A stretch of DNA of 64,000 bases from Streptomyces qinzhouensis (GCF_007856155.1 NZ_CP042266.1:6634001-6698000); one strand, 5' to 3'. Counted from the first letter of the stretch, positions 1-8,642 are shown. Notes: generated from the letters alone by a model not told the origin. Numbers and translations: made by a program.

Positions 1-205
1 TCAGGCCCGGGCCCGTGCACGGGGCCTGAAGGTGTTCTTCGTCGACCCGGAGGGGCTGGTGGAGGACGGCGTTTTCCGGGAGTACCCGATCGAGGGTGCC
101 CGGGAGGGCGACGTCGTCGTGCGCACTGGGGCGATTGAGGCCCTGACCCGCCTGAAGGAACTCCTCCACGAGCACGACCGGTCGGCGGCGGCGCTCACCT
201 TCTGA
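1..205 (+). CDS. C-terminal fragment of an unidentified protein
   Basis: The window opens inside a gene read in the frame starting at base 2 and ending at TGA 203-205. The remaining 67 residues include the stretches VFFVDPEGLVEDGVF and EGDVVVRTGAIEALTRLKELL. I see no diagnostic motif, so no function is assigned. The codons have the usual GC-rich third positions. The stop lies 84 bp before the aminotransferase ATG, so the two may be cotranscribed. Confidence 0.6.
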   Translation, partial: QARARARGLKVFFVDPEGLVEDGVFREYPIEGAREGDVVVRTGAIEALTRLKELLHEHDRSAAALTF

Positions 206-289
206 CCCACCCGTGACCCGCCCGGGGGCGGCGCACAACGCCTCGCGCTGCCCCTCCCATCGAGCACACCCCAGAAGGGAACCACTCGT

Positions 290-1588
290 ATGAAGCGGTA
301 CGAGCACCACCGCGAACGGTTACTGACCTCATCCAGGCCAATGCCGGACTTCGAGGTCGTGGCGACGCAGGGGCCGTGGCTTCACCGCGCGAACGGCGCC
401 CGAATCTTCGACGGGTCGAGCGGGCTGCTCTGCGCCAACGTCGGGCAGAGCAGCCCCGCGGTTCGCACCCGCGTCGAGCAGCAGTTCTCCCGCTACTCGT
501 TCGGCGGCGCCGCCGTGGTGCGGCCCCACGTCCAGATGGAGCTGATGGACCGCCTGTGCCGGGCCGTGGGCCGCCCGGAGGACTCTGTGGCTCTGACCAC
601 GTGCGGGACGCTCGGCGTCGAGGTGGCCATCGCTCTGGCGCGGAACATCGCCCGCGTCCGCGACGGGAAACAGCGCGGGGACATGGTCACCTCGACCCTG
701 AGCTACCACGGGAACTCGGCGCTGACCCTCGCCCTGTCCGGGAATCATGCTCGTCGGCCGCGCCCCGAGGACGCGCTCGGCCTTGGCCCCGGCTTCCCGG
801 CGCCCTACCCGCCCACCCACGCCCCCGCCCATCCGGGGCGCGGCTGCGACGCGTCGTGCGCGCAGGAGATCGCGGAGGAGATCGACCGTCGCGGCGCCCA
901 GAACGTGGCCGCGGTGCTGATCGAGCCCGTCAACGGGACCACGGGGGGCGCGTTCGTGCCGCCCGACGGCTACCTGAAGCGGGTGTCGGAACTGTGCCGG
1001 GAACGGGACGTCCTCGTCGTCCATGACGAGGTCCTGACCGGGTTGTGGCGCACCGGAACCTCACTCGCCAGTCGGCACTGGGAGGGCTGTGAGCCGGACA
1101 TGGTGATTCTGTCCAAGGGGCTGGGCGCCGGATACACCGGGGTGGGCGCTGTGCTGGTGTCGCCCGGCCCGGCTGAGTGGCTGCGGCACGAGCGGGCCGA
1201 TCCGCTGCCCGCGATGGGCACCATGGCCACCCATCCGCTCATGGCGGCGGCGTGCCTGGGCGTCCTCGATGAGCTGGAAGCGATCGACCGGTCCGCGTTT
1301 ACCGCGCGCGGGAAACGCCTCGGCGAGGCCCTGACGCTCCTGAACGGCACAGGGCCGGTGCTGGATGTCCGTGGATTGGGCTTCCTCTACGGCGTGGAGG
1401 TCGCCCCCGGCACGCTCTGGCGCGTGATGAAGGCCGCGGAGGAGAGGGGAGTGTTCTTCTATCCGTTCACCGGAGCCGGAGACCCGGTCAGCGAGGGCCT
1501 GGTCGTCGCTCCCCCGCTCACCGCCACCGATGACGACATCGCCTTCCTGACCACGGCCTTGGCCGACGCGCTGAACACCGTGGGTTGA
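290..1588 (+). CDS. Class III (omega) aminotransferase, PLP-dependent
   Basis: A 432-residue fold-type I aminotransferase of class III (ornithine/GABA/glutamate-1-semialdehyde branch), which transfers an amino group between an amine or amino acid and a keto acid. The PLP lysine is K276 in ILSKGLGAGY and the ring-binding aspartate is D246 in VHDEV. The phosphate-cup region around residues 103-112 reads TTCGTLGVEV instead of the more usual glycine/threonine-rich form. The length is normal for the family. The substrate cannot be read from sequence. A nucleotide-sugar dehydrogenase follows 155 bp downstream, so an amino-sugar or modified-metabolite role is conceivable but unproven. Confidence 0.85.
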   Translation: MKRYEHHRERLLTSSRPMPDFEVVATQGPWLHRANGARIFDGSSGLLCANVGQSSPAVRTRVEQQFSRYSFGGAAVVRPHVQMELMDRLCRAVGRPEDSVALTTCGTLGVEVAIALARNIARVRDGKQRGDMVTSTLSYHGNSALTLALSGNHARRPRPEDALGLGPGFPAPYPPTHAPAHPGRGCDASCAQEIAEEIDRRGAQNVAAVLIEPVNGTTGGAFVPPDGYLKRVSELCRERDVLVVHDEVLTGLWRTGTSLASRHWEGCEPDMVILSKGLGAGYTGVGAVLVSPGPAEWLRHERADPLPAMGTMATHPLMAAACLGVLDELEAIDRSAFTARGKRLGEALTLLNGTGPVLDVRGLGFLYGVEVAPGTLWRVMKAAEERGVFFYPFTGAGDPVSEGLVVAPPLTATDDDIAFLTTALADALNTVG

Positions 1589-1685
1589 CCCGTCCGTTGC
1601 CGCGTTCGGGCCATCTTCCACAACCCGCTTCGAACACTTCAACGAACCTGTGTGCAGGTCAATTTGGGCCTGCACGACACCCGAT

Positions 1686-1722
1686 AGCGTCGGGGGTGCA
1701 CCGGTTCCGGTGTACCCCCGAC
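1686..1722 (+). promoter_or_regulatory. 16-bp-arm near-perfect palindrome at a likely promoter
   Basis: Arms 1689-1704 and 1707-1722 are inverted repeats of 16 bp with one mismatch (G1698 against A1714 in the pairing) and a 2-bp centre. A TAGCGT hexamer at 1686-1691, usable as a -10, overlaps the left edge. The repeat ends 21 bp before the nucleotide-sugar dehydrogenase ATG. It could be a dimeric repressor operator lying over the transcription start, or a 5' leader hairpin. Confidence 0.6.
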
Positions 1723-1743
1723 GGGACAAGGACAATCCTGCAC

Positions 1744-3084
1744 ATGCGCCTTTCCGTGATCGGCTGCGGTCACCTTGGCATCCCGCACGCGGCGGCGATG
1801 GCCGAACTGGGCCACGAAGTCATCGGCGTGGACGTCGACCAGACCAAGGTCGACCGGCTCAACGCCGGCGAATGCCCCATCTACGAGACCGGACTGCCGG
1901 AACTGCTCGCCCGCCACACCAAGGGCGGGCGCCTGCGGTTCACCACCGACATCCGTGAGGCCGCCGCTTTCGCCGAGCTCCATTTCATCGGCGTCGGCAC
2001 CCCCATCGACTCCGACGGCCGTTCCTACGACACCGCCCAGGTCTTCGGGGCGATCCGTCGGCTTGCCCCGCACCTCGATCAGGCGTGCACGATCGTCGGG
2101 AAGTCCACAGTCTCGGTCGGCACGTGCGCGAAGGTCACCGCCCTAGCCCAGCGCCTGGCCCCCGCCGGGGACGGGGTGGACCTCGCCTGGAACCCGGAGT
2201 TCCTGCGCGAGGGCCATGCAGTCGAGGACACGTTGCGTCCGGACAGAATCATCGCCGGTCTCACCACCGCGGCGGCCGAGAAGGCGATCCGCAGCGTCTA
2301 CGCGGAGATTCTCGACGCGGGTGTACCGCTCTTCGTCACCGACCCGGCCACGGCCGAGCTCGCCAAGGGGGCAGCGAACAGCTTTCTAGCCCTGAAGATC
2401 AGCTACATCAATGCCGTCGCTGATATGTGCGACGCCGCAGGAGGCGACATCGGGCAGATCGTGGAGATTCTCGGCATCGACCCCCGGATCGGCGCCGGCG
2501 GGATGCGGCCCGGTATCGGGTACGGCGGCGGCTGCCTTCCCAAGGACGTCCGAGCCTTCACCGCCTCTGCCCGCCGACTCGGCTCCGGCCACGCCGCAGC
2601 CCTCCTGCGAGCCGCCGAGGTGATCAACGAGAACCGCGTCGGCGTCGCCATGGCTCTGATCACCCGCGCGCTGGGGGACCGCCCCCTGGCGGGTGCCCGG
2701 GTCAACGTGTGGGGTGCCGCGTTCAAGCCCGGCACCAACGACGTCCGCGAATCCCCAGCCCTCGCCCTCGCCCACACCCTCCAGCACGCCGGAGCCACCG
2801 TCACCGTCCACGACCCGCAGGCCGTGGCCACCGCGGCGGCTCGCAACCCGGAGCTGGACTACACCGACGACCTGGCCGTCTCCGTCGACGGGGCCGAGCT
2901 CGTCGTCCTGGCCACCGAGTGGCCCGAGTACCGGCACGCCGACCCCGAGGCCTTGGCGCCCCGGCCGACCACAGCTCTGCTCGTGGACTGCCGCACCACC
3001 CTTGACCCCGAGCCCTGGCGAACCGCGGGCTGGACCGTTCACCAGCTCGGCCGCCCCGCCGAGGACTACCGGACCGCGCCATGA
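1744..3084 (+). CDS. UDP-glucose/GDP-mannose dehydrogenase family protein
   Basis: A 446-residue NAD-dependent nucleotide-sugar 6-dehydrogenase, which oxidises C6 of UDP-glucose (or UDP-ManNAc/GDP-mannose) to the uronic acid in two steps. The Rossmann motif is GCGHLG (7-12). The substrate-binding segment is NPEFLREG (150-157), K208 lies in ELAKGAANSF, and the catalytic cysteine is C264 in GGGCLPKD. The ATG at 1744 was chosen because the Rossmann strand starts immediately after it; the longer in-frame extension to 1585 is intergenic-like and crosses the palindrome. The stop overlaps the acetyltransferase start (ATGA), implying translational coupling. The nucleotide specificity is not decided. 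Confidence 0.9.
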   Translation: MRLSVIGCGHLGIPHAAAMAELGHEVIGVDVDQTKVDRLNAGECPIYETGLPELLARHTKGGRLRFTTDIREAAAFAELHFIGVGTPIDSDGRSYDTAQVFGAIRRLAPHLDQACTIVGKSTVSVGTCAKVTALAQRLAPAGDGVDLAWNPEFLREGHAVEDTLRPDRIIAGLTTAAAEKAIRSVYAEILDAGVPLFVTDPATAELAKGAANSFLALKISYINAVADMCDAAGGDIGQIVEILGIDPRIGAGGMRPGIGYGGGCLPKDVRAFTASARRLGSGHAAALLRAAEVINENRVGVAMALITRALGDRPLAGARVNVWGAAFKPGTNDVRESPALALAHTLQHAGATVTVHDPQAVATAAARNPELDYTDDLAVSVDGAELVVLATEWPEYRHADPEALAPRPTTALLVDCRTTLDPEPWRTAGWTVHQLGRPAEDYRTAP

Positions 3085-3542
3085 CCCGCGACGATGTCCT
3101 CCTCCGCCGGGCCGTCGACGCCGACGCGCGTCCCGCGGCCGATGTGTGGCTGCGCTCCTTCGCCGCCGCGCTGCAGACCGTCCGCTGCGCGCACGACGAA
3201 GCTGACGTACGGGACTGGTTCGCGCGCGTCCTCGTGCCCCAGTACGAGACCTGGGTGGCGGTCACCGAGATAACCGTCACGGGTGTCCTGGTACTTCACA
3301 GCGAGGAGGTGAAACAGCTTTACCTCGACCCGAACCAGCGCGGGCAGGGCCTCGGCGACCGGTTCATCGTTCTGGCCAAGCGGCAGCGGCCAGGCGGCCT
3401 TTCGCTGTGGACGTTCCAGGTCAACGGCCCGGCCCGGCGGTTCTACGAGCGGCACGGCTTCACCGAGGCCGAGCGGACCGACGGCCGGCGCAACGACGAA
3501 CGCGAGCCGGACGTCCGATACGTCTGGCGGCCCCAGGCGTAG
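3081..3542 (+). CDS. GNAT family N-acetyltransferase
   Basis: A 153-residue GCN5-related acetyltransferase. The acetyl-CoA pyrophosphate loop is visible as QRGQGLG near residue 90, and the typical C-terminal NGPARRFYERHGF segment follows. It starts within the stop of the sugar dehydrogenase (ATGA), so it probably acts in the same pathway or on the same regulon. The acceptor cannot be predicted. Several GNAT proteins in sugar pathways acetylate amino sugars, which would suit the aminotransferase and dehydrogenase upstream, but that is inference. Confidence 0.82.
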   Translation: MTRDDVLLRRAVDADARPAADVWLRSFAAALQTVRCAHDEADVRDWFARVLVPQYETWVAVTEITVTGVLVLHSEEVKQLYLDPNQRGQGLGDRFIVLAKRQRPGGLSLWTFQVNGPARRFYERHGFTEAERTDGRRNDEREPDVRYVWRPQA

Positions 3543-3628
3543 CAGCCGCAGCGAGCCTGTCCTGCTCACGCGGAGGGCGGTCATCCGAACGCCGGATCGA
3601 CTGCCCTTCGGCATGAAGTCCACGGGGC

Positions 3629-3634
3629 TACGGT
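3629..3634 (+). promoter_or_regulatory. -10 hexamer of a leaderless promoter
   Basis: TACGGT ends 6 nt before the GTG at 3641, the spacing expected when transcription starts at or next to the start codon. There is no Shine-Dalgarno sequence before this GTG. Confidence 0.5.
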
Positions 3635-3640
3635 GGCGCC

Positions 3641-4474
3641 GTGACAGTTCTGATCGTCGGCGGCAGCGGCTTTCTCGGAGCCGAGTTGGTCCGGCAGGCA
3701 CGAGCGGCGGGGCACTCGACGGCCGCCACCTACGCGACCCGACCCGGCAACGCCACTCCCACCGCCTGGTACCCCCTCGACCTGCGGGACCCGGATCGAG
3801 TGGAAGCCGTCATCGCCGAGGTGAACCCGCGGCTCGTCATCAACGCATCAAGCGGTGGAGCCGATTGGGCGATCACGGCACAGGGCCCCATCCACCTCGC
3901 CGTGATCGCGGCCCGGCACGGAACCCGCATGGTCCACGTCAGCAGCGACGCCGTCTTCTCCGGCACCCGCATCCACTACGACGAGACCGCGCTCCCCGAC
4001 CCCCTCACACCGTACGGCGCGGCCAAGGCAGCCGCGGAGACCGGAGTCCTCGCCGTCCACCCCAAGTCCGCCGTCGCCCGCACCTCGCTGATCGTCGGCC
4101 ATGGAAGCTCCGAGCACGAACGCCTCGTCCACAACCTCGTTGCCGGAACCGTCGACGGCACCCTCTTCACCGACGACATCCGCTGCCCAGTCCACGTCAC
4201 CGACCTCGCCGCCGCCCTCCTCGAACTCGCCGACAGCGACATGGTCGGCACCCACCACCTCGCTGGGCGTGACGCCCTGAGCAGATACGACCTCGGCGTA
4301 CTCATCGCCCGACGCGACGGGCTCGACACCTCACGCCTGCCGACCGGACTGAGGGCCCTGAGCGGCATCCCCGGAGCCCTCGATGTACGGCTCGACAGCC
4401 GGGCCACGCAGCGGCATTTGCCGGCCATCACACTGCGCGGCGCACGTCAGTTCCTGCACGCCGCAACCGCCTGA
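3641..4474 (+). CDS. RmlD-like sugar-nucleotide reductase (extended SDR)
   Basis: A 277-residue protein of the dTDP-4-dehydrorhamnose reductase type. Glycine motif GGSGFLG at residues 7-13, SSDAVFSG in the middle and the catalytic tyrosine/lysine pair in YGAAK. RmlD enzymes reduce the 4-keto group of a dTDP sugar with NADPH; a family member acting on another carbonyl is equally possible because no rmlABC genes are nearby. The GTG start is supported by the leaderless -10 at 3629 and by the N-terminal strand MTVLIVGGSG. It is separated from the GNAT gene by 98 bp and probably has its own promoter. Confidence 0.82.
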   Translation: MTVLIVGGSGFLGAELVRQARAAGHSTAATYATRPGNATPTAWYPLDLRDPDRVEAVIAEVNPRLVINASSGGADWAITAQGPIHLAVIAARHGTRMVHVSSDAVFSGTRIHYDETALPDPLTPYGAAKAAAETGVLAVHPKSAVARTSLIVGHGSSEHERLVHNLVAGTVDGTLFTDDIRCPVHVTDLAAALLELADSDMVGTHHLAGRDALSRYDLGVLIARRDGLDTSRLPTGLRALSGIPGALDVRLDSRATQRHLPAITLRGARQFLHAATA

Positions 4475-4685
4475 GTAGCTTGCCGAACCTCCTGACCCGC
4501 CCGGAGGGAACCGCCCACGGCAGCCTCCACCGGAGGCGGGATCCGCGGCATGGATTTCGCCGGGATTCCGTCGCGCTCGACGAGTGCGGCCCGGACACGA
4601 TCACATGGCCGCGGCCCTCTTGACCGGCAGTTGAGGCATGCACGGGCCGTTGTGCGCCGGGCGCGCGTGGGGCAGCGTGTGCCGT

Positions 4686-5654
4686 ATGCCGAAGCAGCCG
4701 TGGACCGTGGACCGGGTCACCGATCAGACCGGGCGAATAGCCGTCGTGACCGGGGCCAACAGCGGTCTCGGCCTGGAGACGGCGAAGGTGCTCGCCCACA
4801 AGGGCGCGGAGGTGGTCATCGCCGTACGGAACAAGGAGAAGGGGGAGTGCGCCCGCGCGGAGATCGCCGCCGGATTCTCCACCGGGCACCTGGACGGCCG
4901 GCTCCGTGTTCGTACGGTCGACCTCGCCGACCTCGACTCCGTCCGCGCCTTCGCGGACGGCCTGCGCGGCGAATGCGAACGGATCGACCTGCTGGTCAAC
5001 AACGCGGGCGTGATGGCACCGCCCCGGACCCTCAGCCCCCAGGGCCATGAGACCCAGTTCGCCGTCAACTACCTCGGCCACTTCGCCCTGACCGGCCTGC
5101 TGTTCCCCCTGCTGACCGGCGACACCGCCCGGATCGTCACGGTGACGTCGATCGTGCACCGCATGGGCCGCATCCACTGGGACGACCTCCATGGCGGGCG
5201 CTCCTACTCCGCCGCGGGCCGCTACTTCCAGTCGAAGTTCGCCAACGCGGTCTTCGGTACGGAGCTCCACCGCCGTCTGGAGAGCGCCGGGAGCCCGGTC
5301 CGCAGCGTCCTCGCGCACCCCGGCTACACGGCGACCAATCTGCTGCTCGGCGGCCCGGTGGGCCTGGCGAAACTCCTGGGCCGGGTCGGAGCGCTCAGCC
5401 GGATCGGGCAGTCCCCGGGGCAGGGCGCACTGCCCCAGTTGTACGCGGCCACCGAGCCCGATGTCCGCGGCGGCGAGTACATCGGCCCGGACGGACTCCT
5501 CGAACTGCGAGGTGCGCCGACGCGGGTCCGGCTGACGAAGGCCGCGACGGATCCGGAGACCGGCCGCCGTCTGTGGGAGCTGTCGGAGCGTCTGTCAGAG
5601 GTACGGTTCCGGATCCCGGCCCGGGAGGAGAAACCGGACGCCCCCGGGGCGTGA
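4686..5654 (+). CDS. Short-chain dehydrogenase/reductase, retinol-dehydrogenase-like
   Basis: A 322-residue classical SDR of the WW-oxidoreductase/retinol dehydrogenase-like group, a cytosolic NAD(P)-dependent oxidoreductase. The cofactor motif is TGANSGLG (22-29), NNAGVM follows the central strand, and the active site is YFQSK. I chose ATG 4686 (MPKQPW) over the upstream in-frame ATG at 4638 because the extra 16 residues lack conserved character. No clear ribosome site precedes either. The 211 bp upstream of it contain no other gene. The substrate is unknown. Confidence 0.85.
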   Translation: MPKQPWTVDRVTDQTGRIAVVTGANSGLGLETAKVLAHKGAEVVIAVRNKEKGECARAEIAAGFSTGHLDGRLRVRTVDLADLDSVRAFADGLRGECERIDLLVNNAGVMAPPRTLSPQGHETQFAVNYLGHFALTGLLFPLLTGDTARIVTVTSIVHRMGRIHWDDLHGGRSYSAAGRYFQSKFANAVFGTELHRRLESAGSPVRSVLAHPGYTATNLLLGGPVGLAKLLGRVGALSRIGQSPGQGALPQLYAATEPDVRGGEYIGPDGLLELRGAPTRVRLTKAATDPETGRRLWELSERLSEVRFRIPAREEKPDAPGA

Positions 5655-5666
5655 CCCCGGGGGCGT
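5638..5666. terminator. GC-rich hairpin between convergent genes, containing a stop codon
   Basis: Perfect 12-bp arms at 5638-5649 and 5655-5666 with a 5-nt loop. The TGA of the SDR gene (5652-5654) lies in the loop. The convergent DUF397 gene ends at 5683, so the hairpin can serve both strands. Confidence 0.65.
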
Positions 5667-5682
5667 GCGGAGAGCGGGTGGA

Positions 5683-5979
5683 TCAGCCGCGCGAGGCGTA
5701 GCCGATGAACTGCGTCCACGCGGCGTTGCCGACGGTGAAGTGCGGGCGGGTGATGTCCTTGGAGTCCCGGACATGCACGGCGGCGGTGGAGGCGCAGACC
5801 TCGATGCAGTTGTCGCCCTGCGCACTGCTGTGGCTGGACTTCGTCCAGCCGACCTCGACGCAGTTGTCGCCCTGGGGACTGCTGTAACTGGACTTGGACC
5901 AGGCGATCTCCACGCAGTTGTCACCCGCCGTCCCGCTGTAGCTGGACTTGAACCAGGCCAGTTCAGTGCTCTCACTCAT
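5683..5979 (-). CDS. DUF397 protein with triplicated N-terminal motif
   Basis: A 98-residue DUF397 protein, the small partner usually encoded beside WhiJ-type XRE/DUF5753 regulators in streptomycetes. The typical core WxKSSYSxxxGDNCVE occurs three times in tandem (WFKSSYSGTAGDNCVE, WSKSSYSSPQGDNCVE, WTKSSHSSAQGDNCIE), then the normal C-terminal half with VRDSKD. Most DUF397 proteins have one copy in about 60-70 residues, so this one is elongated by internal duplication. It overlaps the regulator gene by 4 nt (ATGA), so the two are translationally coupled. The molecular function of DUF397 is not established; it may act as an antagonist of the regulator. Confidence 0.88.
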   Translation of the reverse strand: MSESTELAWFKSSYSGTAGDNCVEIAWSKSSYSSPQGDNCVEVGWTKSSHSSAQGDNCIEVCASTAAVHVRDSKDITRPHFTVGNAAWTQFIGYASRG

Positions 5980-6839
5980 AGCGCTCCTCGGATGCGGTTC
6001 AGCAGGCCCACGGAGTCCAGTGGGTTGAGGGCCTGTGAGCGGAGTGTCGCATACCGTTGGTGGAGCACGGCGACCTCTTTCGGGTCGGCGATGAGGCGTC
6101 CATTTTCCTGGCCTTCGGAGTAAGCCAGCCGCTTCCCGTCGGGCAGTTCCAAGACTGAGATGGGGCCATCGAGACCAGCATGGACCTCGGTGTCGATTGG
6201 CATGATCTGGATGCATACGTTTCGCAATGCAGCGAGCTCCAGCAGGAGGTCAAGCTGCTCCCTGGCAACGTCATCGCCGCCGAGGCGCCGCCGGATGACA
6301 TGTTCCTCAATGATGAAGCTGAACTCGGTGTTGGGGTGTGCCCGGATGATTTTCTGCCGCTCCAGCCGTGCTGTGAGCTGTGCTTCGACACTGCCGTCGG
6401 ACAGGGGTGGAAGGCGGTTCTCGAAGGCAGTTTGGGCGTAGCCCCTTGACTGCAACAGCCCCGGCACCAGCCGACACTCGTACGTGCACAGGATCGTCGC
6501 CTTCTTCTCCAGCCGCGCCCACTGGCGGAACCACGCCGCGATGCCCGGATCGCGCCGCGTCAGATACTTCGCCCCCTCCCTCAGCGCCCCCGTGTTCCCC
6601 GTCGCGCCTTCCCCCCGCTCCACATACGCCTCATCCGGCATCCTGCGCCCCCGCTCGACCGACTCCACCGTGTGTTTCGAGAAGCGCACGATCTCGGCGA
6701 ACTCCGCCCGGCTGAGGCCCGCGTGTTCCCTCAGGGCCTGGGCCACGGCCCCGAAAGTGCGCAGACTGTCCGATGGGTCGGGTTCCCGCTCCCAGTCGTC
6801 TTCTTCGTCGTTCGCCGGAGTCTCGGCGGTGTTGGTCAT
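5976..6839 (-). CDS. XRE-family regulator with DUF5753 domain (WhiJ-type)
   Basis: A 287-residue protein with an N-terminal helix-turn-helix (about residues 25-85, with AEFAEIVRFSKHTVESVERG) and a C-terminal DUF5753 domain (about 100-285, with LVPGLLQSRGYAQ and a terminal LLNRIRG-like helix). Homologues such as WhiJ of S. coelicolor act as developmental repressors with a DUF397 partner and an ATPase-like protein. The start is ATG 6839 (MTNTAE). Reading further upstream would cross the intergenic region and antisense to the HATPase gene. It is divergent from the HATPase gene at 7011, and the palindrome at 6982 is a likely operator. Confidence 0.9.
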   Translation of the reverse strand: MTNTAETPANDEEDDWEREPDPSDSLRTFGAVAQALREHAGLSRAEFAEIVRFSKHTVESVERGRRMPDEAYVERGEGATGNTGALREGAKYLTRRDPGIAAWFRQWARLEKKATILCTYECRLVPGLLQSRGYAQTAFENRLPPLSDGSVEAQLTARLERQKIIRAHPNTEFSFIIEEHVIRRRLGGDDVAREQLDLLLELAALRNVCIQIMPIDTEVHAGLDGPISVLELPDGKRLAYSEGQENGRLIADPKEVAVLHQRYATLRSQALNPLDSVGLLNRIRGAL

Positions 6840-6981
6840 TCGCGGCCACCTCCGTGGTGCGTGACTGCGCGGGACGGAATGAGCCGCGCTGAACTCACCC
6901 AGCGTGACCAGGACTTCACCGTACCGTCCATCGAACAGCTCCGTACGGGGAATCGGAGTACGGAGGTCAGCGCTGGTGGAC

Positions 6982-6997
6982 ACGGGCATATGCCCGT
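6982..6997. promoter_or_regulatory. 16-bp perfect palindrome, candidate operator
   Basis: ACGGGCATATGCCCGT is perfectly self-complementary. It lies 13 bp before the HATPase ATG within the 171-bp divergent region of the WhiJ-type triad. The 8-mer GGGCATAT recurs in the equivalent region of the second triad (33268-33275). Confidence 0.55.
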
Positions 6998-7010
6998 CAC
7001 CGTAGCCACC

Positions 7011-7457
7011 ATGAGCACTTCCGCCACTGAATTCCCGGTTACCGTACGTGTGTTCTCCCAGCGGTTGATCTGTTCGCCGCGCGGGGCGCGGTGGGCGCGG
7101 GTACTGACCCGGGATCATCTCCGGGACTGGGAGGTCCCGCACGACCCGGCCGAGCGGGCGGAGCAGGTCGTCGCCGAGCTGGCGTCCAATGCCGTCCGGC
7201 ACGCCCGGGTCCCGGGGCGGGGATTCAAGCTGAGGCTGAAGCTGGACCGGGTGGCGGGGGTCATGAGGGTCGAGGTCACCGACGCGCGCGGGGAGCGCCT
7301 CCCGGCCGTGCCGCACCAGGACATGGACGGGGAGAGCGGGCGCGGGCTGCTGCTCGTGGTCGCGCTCGCCGACCGCTGGGGGTGGGAGCCGTACGCGCCC
7401 AGCGGGAAGACGGTCTGGGCCGAGATCGATCTGCAAACGCTGCCAACAAGGGCATGA
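7011..7457 (+). CDS. HATPase_c (anti-sigma/serine kinase-like) protein of the WhiJ triad
   Basis: A 148-residue single-domain GHKL ATPase resembling RsbW/SpoIIAB-type anti-sigma kinases. The N-box is ELASNAVRHA with N60; the later SGRGLLLV segment is the G-box. Proteins of this kind are abundant in Streptomyces and are often encoded divergently from XRE/DUF5753 and DUF397 genes. Whether they bind a sigma factor is mostly unknown. The start at ATG 7011 places the palindrome just upstream; the longer in-frame extension to 6672 would run through the regulator's own coding region and is rejected. Confidence 0.85.
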   Translation: MSTSATEFPVTVRVFSQRLICSPRGARWARVLTRDHLRDWEVPHDPAERAEQVVAELASNAVRHARVPGRGFKLRLKLDRVAGVMRVEVTDARGERLPAVPHQDMDGESGRGLLLVVALADRWGWEPYAPSGKTVWAEIDLQTLPTRA

Positions 7458-7568
7458 CCGGCAATTTCGCCAGTCGTATGAAATCTCGGTACCGCCCCTT
7501 TACCTGCATGCCCATGACAATCTACGGTGCTCCGCGTACCACCCCACCTCCGTTCAAGGGAGTCGGCG

Positions 7569-8642
7569 ATGGCCGGACTGCTCAATGTTCTGACGGCGAC
7601 GCAGAAACCGCGAGTCCACCCGTATATCCGGCAGCTCCTCGCCAAGGCCGAGGCGCTGCACGGGGCGGACTCGGGGGCGTACCGGGGAATCCACAACCAG
7701 TACTTCCGGATGCCCGCACAAGTGCCGGGAGCCGCGCTGAGCGAGCGGCACTACGACGCACTCGGGGACTTACCGGTCGGGCTGGAGCGGTTATACCGGC
7801 GGGTCGTGGTGATCGACCTGCTCTCCGCCTGCTCCAGCGAATGCGTCTTCTGCATTCGCGGACTGTACGACCCGCACACCCGCAGCGGATCCGAGCTCTC
7901 CGACATCGTCGAGTATCTGGCCGGTGACCCGCATCTTCGCGAGGTGCTGATCACCGGCGGGGACCCGCTGATCTCGCCGAGGAAGCTCGGTGAACTGGTG
8001 GACGCGATCGCGGTGTCCGCTCCCGGGATCCAGGTGATCAGGATCGGCACCCGGCTGCCCGTCCAGCAGCCGGCCGCCTTCGGCGAGAACACCTACGACA
8101 TCTTCCGCCGCCACGCGGACCGCCTCTCCTTCGATATCGCGGTCCAGATCAACCACCCCTTCGAACTTCAACCCGAGGCGATCGACGTCCTTCGCGACCT
8201 CGGCCGCTGCGGTGTCCGGCTCTACAGCCAGAACGTCCTGCTGAAGGACGTCAACGACGATCTGGACACCCTGATCGAGCTCTATGACCAGCTCCGGACG
8301 CTCCGAGTGATACCGCACTACCTCTTCCACGCGGTGCCCATGGTCGGCACCGACGATTTCCGGACCTCCGTCGCCCGGGGGCTGGACCTGACCCGGCGGC
8401 TCACCGCCAACGGACGGATCAGCGGGCTCGGAAAGCCGATGTTCGCGCTGATGACGGCGGTCGGGAAGGTCGTCCTCTACGAGGGCAGCATCCTCGACGA
8501 CCGGGACGGCCTGCTGACCGTCCGCACCGAGTACCGGCTGGACGAGCGGCAGCGCTGGAATCCGGGCTACCGGCTACCGGAATCGGCGACCGTCAATGCC
8601 GAGGGGACACTGGACGTGCGGTACGTCGACGGCGTCGGCTGA
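7569..8642 (+). CDS. KamA-family radical SAM enzyme (lysine 2,3-aminomutase-like)
   Basis: A 357-residue radical SAM protein. The [4Fe-4S] motif CSSECVFC gives C88, C92 and C95 (CxxxCxxC), and TGGDPL near 129-134 is the SAM-binding GGE-like motif typical of KamA/EpmB. Lysine 2,3-aminomutases move the alpha-amino group to the beta carbon with PLP. Here the protein is about 60 residues shorter than clostridial KamA and closer in size to EpmB, so the substrate is uncertain. AAGGGA at 7555-7560 supports ATG 7569. The next gene, an MFS transporter, begins at the base after the stop codon, so product export or substrate uptake is likely linked. Confidence 0.85.
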   Translation: MAGLLNVLTATQKPRVHPYIRQLLAKAEALHGADSGAYRGIHNQYFRMPAQVPGAALSERHYDALGDLPVGLERLYRRVVVIDLLSACSSECVFCIRGLYDPHTRSGSELSDIVEYLAGDPHLREVLITGGDPLISPRKLGELVDAIAVSAPGIQVIRIGTRLPVQQPAAFGENTYDIFRRHADRLSFDIAVQINHPFELQPEAIDVLRDLGRCGVRLYSQNVLLKDVNDDLDTLIELYDQLRTLRVIPHYLFHAVPMVGTDDFRTSVARGLDLTRRLTANGRISGLGKPMFALMTAVGKVVLYEGSILDDRDGLLTVRTEYRLDERQRWNPGYRLPESATVNAEGTLDVRYVDGVG

